Source: Channa striata
Taxonomy: Eukaryota; Chordata; Actinopteri; Anabantiformes; Channidae
DNA length: 64,000 bases
Reading direction: 5' to 3'
Assembly: GCA_033026295.1 (NCBI GenBank)
Contig: CM065169.1
Coordinates: forward strand, 7,289,462 to 7,353,461
A program made the position numbers and the translations under genes. Below, one piece after another: positions 59,601-64,000 of this stretch (its first letter is position 1; each line of letters begins with the position of its first letter). The notes under the pieces are model-generated. The model searched no databases. It saw nothing but the letters and a program-made list of their open reading frames with translations, and was not told the origin of the DNA.

Positions 59601-61982
59601 CTTCATAGTTATGTTCAGCTACAGAGAAATACAGTGTAGCTATACATTTATGTGGCATTACAAAGGGCATATTTATTATGACCAAAAATATCAAAATGAG
59701 TAGTAATTAATAATTTCCTACTCTAATCAAGTGGATTACATGGGTATCCACCAATCCTGTTTCATGAAAGGTATGCAATCTTAAAAATAACAAGATTTTA
59801 AAATCTTGTTGTACAAGACCTTGAGGTCCCTTCTTTGACAAACCGCCCCCATAAAAAGTTGTACACATAGTGTCTTTTAAGCCACCCTCACATTAATTTT
59901 GTGTGTCTGTTGTGCAGGACATTTAAGCATGACGTGAGCGGGAATGCCCGGGCAATGATGAAGCTAATGAACGGAGCGGACATGGCCAAACACTCTCTGT
60001 CCTCGCTGGGCTCTGCCAACTGCTTTGTCGACTCTTTGCACGATGGCATTGATTTTGAATGCAACGTCTCTAGGTAAGCTGACATACAGTTTTGTTAAAT
60101 TGTAAAAACACGTAATACAGATGCGTATCATTGTGCAACCACATCTGTGATCAGTTTATGTCCTGACAGGTTTTACATTCTGTTTGGTGACCAGTAACAG
60201 AAAATGCTCCTAAACAATTCATTTAACTAAGCAGATGGCTGCTTATGTTAAAACCTGGCTAAGACTCGTAGTTTAAATTGTGTAGCAAACAATAATGTGG
60301 AACAAGTAATAATGAAATACCCTGGTAGACATCATCACTATCCCTTGGCACCATTGACCCTCTGTCACAATATCGCAAAATTACAAATGTCATTACATCA
60401 TTTATTTTGTGTTTTTTCATTTTCTATTAAGGAATCCAGGTTATGACCGGAGAATCAAATATGACAATTGAGATCTAGCTTTTACATGGAAAATTATTAA
60501 TTATTTGTATGTTTTCAGTAAATGAAACTAGTGGACACAGTCTGGGTGAATAGATATTTCAGTCCTTCTAAGAATTTGCAACATTGTGATTGCAACAATT
60601 ATTCAACCAATGCAACACAAATTCTGCTTAACCTTGGAATTTAAAACATCATAAAAACATCACAAAATGCATCAAATTTTTTAGAAAGGCTTTCATAGCC
60701 ACACCAATCACAAAAACGTATGTAAAACCTGAAGGGACTGAGGTGCTACCAACATGATGACGTCAGTGTGTTGGTTCCACAGAGCTCGATTTGAGCTGCT
60801 CTGCTCCTCACTCTTCAACAAGAGCATCCAGCCAATCAGAACCCTGCTGGAGAAGGCCGGACTCTCAACCAGCAACATTAATAAGGTATGATGTGTGAGG
60901 TAGGGGTTTTACAGCCACACGTGTTGTCAGTGATTGCCCAGTTTTTCAACTTAGCTACAGGTGTTAAAGTGATAACATGAATAACAGTGACCTTTATTTT
61001 GATAGTGAACAGTTGTAAATATTGAACTAAAGAAATTAAAGCCTGGGGTCCCTGCTGTGACGTCACTGTGTGTTTCAGGTGGTTCTTTGCGGTGGCTCAG
61101 CCAGGATCCCTCGGCTCCAGCAGATGATTCGTGAGATGTTTCCAGATGTGGAGCTTCTCAGCTCGGCACCTCCCGATGAGGTCATTGCCGTGGGAGCAGC
61201 TCTAGAAGCAGGCTTACTGGTTGGCAGAGAGGACCTTGCCCCTGAGGAGGAGTCGGTCACAGTGGATGTTTCTGCCACTGACATATTAGTTAAGGTAAAC
61301 AGCAGTGAAAGTAATAATAATCTTTGTACTTGCATATACTTTATCTGCTAATCTGTTCTGTCTGGCTTGGTGCTGTGTGGCCATTACAGGAAGTGGACGA
61401 ATCTGGAGCCGAGGTGTTTACTGTTGTTCTTCCATCTGGTACCCCCCTCCCTGCTCGGAGACATCACAACATGAGTGGAGCGGGAACTCTGTCCTCCCTC
61501 TGTTTGGAAATTTACCAGAGATTTGTCATGGAGCAGCCAGAAAAGCTAGCTAAGGTATGAGCAAGCAACAACACTGGCTTAAATGTTGGAATGACAAACA
61601 CTTCCTGATTTTTGCTGAGGAACAACCGACTTTTACTGTTTTCTTTGTCTTTATTTCAGTTTTCACCTTAATTAAAAATGCATATTTGAAAATTTTAAAC
61701 ATCTATTGTGTGTCTGTGTGCGTGTGTGTATGTGTGTAAATAATATACAGATTATCTTGAGAGACCTGCAGCCCAGAGAGGAGAACCACAACGTTGACAC
61801 TGTAGTAACCATGAAAAGGTATAATCATCCAGCCTTCGCGCATCTCTGCACATGCCTCACTTCATGTGACTGTTTGTAATATCATCATTTCTGTATGTTG
61901 CAGGGATGGCTCCGTTCACGTCTCGTGCGTGGAGCAGAGCTCTGGAAGATCAGAGGTCATCACCATAGCAGCTGCATCATAA
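56619..61982 (+). CDS. hspa14: Heat shock 70 kDa protein 14 (Hsp70L1, ribosome-associated)
   Basis: HSPA14 is an atypical Hsp70 that forms the mammalian ribosome-associated complex with DNAJC2 and aids folding of nascent chains. Fourteen exons, all in phase: 56619-56675, 57319-57399, 57708-57790, 58116-58164, 58378-58483, 58565-58655, 58767-58871, 59392-59553, 59918-60073, 60783-60885, 61079-61294, 61390-61554, 61751-61818 and 61904-61982. 506 residues (human 509). The ATPase domain has MAAIGVHFGYTCACVAIFK, VANDAGDRVTPAVVAY, AAGFNVLRLIHEPAAALLAY, LGGTSLSVTVLQ, SIGGESFTQ and VVLCGGSARIPRLQQ. The short substrate-binding part has FTVVLPSGTPLPARR. No EEVD tail, as expected for this subfamily. AATAAA at 62052-62057 gives a 3' UTR of under 100 bases. 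Confidence 0.97.
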
Positions 61983-62051
61983 AAGTCGACACTCAAATCC
62001 AGTCCACAAAACAGTACAAAGTGCGATGTCTTTGTTTAGTATTTTTCACTC

Positions 62052-62057
62052 AATAAA
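62052..62057 (+). terminator. hspa14 polyadenylation signal
   Basis: AATAAA 70 bases after the stop codon, followed by a GT-containing stretch. Confidence 0.7.
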
Positions 62058-62079
62058 CTTAATGCAATGCAGAACTGCA

Positions 62080-64000
62080 TGGTCAGGTTTATTGCCCTCT
62101 ATATTTTACACAATCAACTGTGTACACTGATTAAAAATCATTGCACCCAAAAATGCACTTTGTAGAATGCCAATATAAACTCATATGGTGTGTGAAGCAA
62201 ACAAGTTTATTTTTCATGATAGGCTGAATGTATTTGGACCCCTTCAATTTGAACTCTTTTCACTGCTAGGTGTATTTATTTTAAATAGAAAAACTACAAT
62301 CTATACATTATAACCAAAAATAATAAAGTGAAAACATCTTTGGAAATTTTTCACTCAGTAATTTGTGGAAACCTCTGGCAGTTACAGTGCATATATTATT
62401 GTATGTTGTGTTTTTTACAATGTAGAAATATGGTAAATTTAATTTATCTCTGTGGACAGAATACATCTGTATCTGGAAGGTCATCTTCAGTTGTAACTCC
62501 TTTGCTGGTCTCCCTCTTTGATGGACAGTTTTTCGGGATGTCCTGCTATAGACAGAGTCATGTATTTCCCATATTTGTTCAATTTCTATTCAAATTCAAT
62601 TATGAATTTAACAGTACTCCAAGACATATTTAATGACTAGAAAATGTTCCTTCATCCATCCCCAGACCTCTGCCTGTCAAAACCATTTTCACAGAGATGA
62701 CTGGAGTATTTTATTATATGGAATTTAGTCAGAACATTGATTCAGCACTAACTGGATGTTCCTGAAAAAGGTGTATTTATACGTCTATCGTTGAAACACA
62801 TTCACTGCGCTCAGGTGACCTCCATTTAACTAATTATGTGACTTTTAGAAATCAACTGACTGCACAAGTGATGATTTGGGTGAGATAGTTAAAATGGGTG
62901 AATCTTTATGCAACTTCATTAAGTTCGTATTTTTATTTTGAAGGTTCAGCATTACTGCACCTTTCTGTGTTGAGATTGCATTTTCTCCCACATTCCAAAG
63001 ACATGCAGTTAGGTTAATTGGTGGCTCTAAATAATTTCCCATAGGGGTAATTGTGAGCATGAACGGTTGCTGTCTATATCAGGCTGGAGATTGACTAGCG
63101 GCCTGTCCAGTGTGAGCAACTGCGTATGTACAAGCTTCTCACACCTGAATTTGGGCAGTTAATGCCATTTTTCCTTTTAGATCCTGTTGCAAATCTAGAG
63201 TGACTCACCTCCTTGACCAGTCTTCTTTCTTGTGTGGTTATTGAGTTTGGACTTATAGACATTTTTAGGAAGATCCTGGAGATCCCAAACTTCTATATCA
63301 TAATTATTAAGGTCACTGTTCTCCTGGGAACGAGCACACTTTTGCAAATAGTTTTTAAAACTTGTCTTGATTTGTGCCTTAACCACACAAAACAGTACTA
63401 CACAGTAAATTGTGAGTGAAGATTCTCAGTGATCCAAGAGTGGTTATCTGGAAGTTCAGTCGCCTCAACTGGACTTTTTTTCTTGTTATAGACAAAACAT
63501 TGTTGACTGCAACAGACGTTGAAGTGGTCTGAATACTTTCTGAAGCCACTGAAGTATGAAACAAAATCTCACATGCAAATAATGCTTGCTTTATTCCAGA
63601 AGCATAATTCAAGTATTATATCCCTGTCAGGATTTAAAGTCTTTGCACACATCAAGTCTTCACAGAAGTTCAAGTTTAGGGTGGTAACAACAGGAAGAAG
63701 ACGCAGTTATTGCAATACATTGCATCTTGCTCAAGTCAGTGTTAATAAACTCTCAGTGGTCTATAAAGTGTATTGTAAGAAATGGGGCAGCGCCAAAGAC
63801 GAAATCGATTTAAATAGACATACATGAGTACTGCATTAGGACAGTTCCACCTGAACTTCAGGCCTTAGTGCAGTTACAGGTAAATGAAAAACCATTGTAT
63901 CCATGTTTCGTGGAATGTTTTTATGATAATACTATGTGTAACATGATATGCATAATACACGTGTCTATTATTACAGGTATTACAATTATTCCCTCATGTC
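62080..64000. other. Downstream of hspa14; no gene seen
   Basis: AT-rich. ORFs up to 102 codons (62328-62633, 63519-63827) lack any recognised motif or splice support. Contains the RTE-like tail annotated separately. Confidence 0.5.
62955..63125 (+). mobile_element. RTE-like LINE/SINE tail fragment, second copy
   Basis: CCACATTCCAAAGACATGCA then GTTAGGTTAATTGGTGGCTC and CTAGCGGCCTGTCCAGTGTG match the same fish repeat tail as at 33655-33852. Confidence 0.7.

Noticed and set aside
62328..62633. 101-codon ORF downstream of hspa14
   Set aside because: AT-rich, no motif, lies beyond the hspa14 polyadenylation signal without exon signals.

Overview
This window is nuclear DNA from a ray-finned (teleost) fish. 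The evidence is split vertebrate genes with canonical GT-AG introns, B2M genes of teleost type, and typical fish repeats: a Tc1-like transposase relic, a DIRS-like tyrosine-recombinase element, L2-type LINE tails, RTE-like tails and fish MITEs. There is no operon structure and no CRISPR array. I reconstructed exons by hand from splice sites, reading phase and remembered human orthologues; no search was run.

Layout. (1) lemd3 (MAN1, inner nuclear membrane, SMAD antagonist), minus strand, 8148 down to 1755. Its last exon was not found and probably lies outside the window. A rearranged LINE occupies 240-1142. (2) tmbim4, minus strand, 14276-10803, complete (236 aa). (3) A beta-2-microglobulin cluster: a decayed copy near 17345-17775, then two intact genes at 20999-22721 and 24974-26296 (117 aa each). 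(4) A Tc1 relic at about 28060-28870. (5) irak3, plus strand, 29769-39265, 13 exons, with one apparent single-base frame break in the death domain and large introns holding DIRS-like and L2 fragments. (6) A puzzling block at 41521-43850 bounded by a 41-bp inverted repeat. It holds an unrecognised 185-aa ORF and a three-exon gene for a 64-aa tail-anchored peptide, each preceded by a copy of the same CArG-like element. (7) helb (DNA helicase B), plus strand, 44263-51590, with several frame breaks in its first half. (8) cdnf, minus strand (55845-53105), head-to-head with (9) hspa14, plus strand (56619-61982); both are complete.

From memory, the tmbim4-irak3-helb order with lemd3 nearby matches human 12q14, and the cdnf/hspa14 pair matches human 10p13, so a synteny junction lies between helb and cdnf. 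Functions are diverse: nuclear envelope (LEMD3), Golgi/ER calcium and apoptosis control (TMBIM4), MHC class I light chain (B2M), Toll/IL-1 receptor signalling brake (IRAK3), replication helicase (HELB), ER-resident trophic factor (CDNF) and ribosome-associated Hsp70 (HSPA14).

The observations most worth a second look are the small tail-anchored peptide gene inside the inverted-repeat block, the decayed third B2M copy, and the clustering of all frame breaks in adjacent irak3 and helb while six neighbouring genes keep perfect phase.
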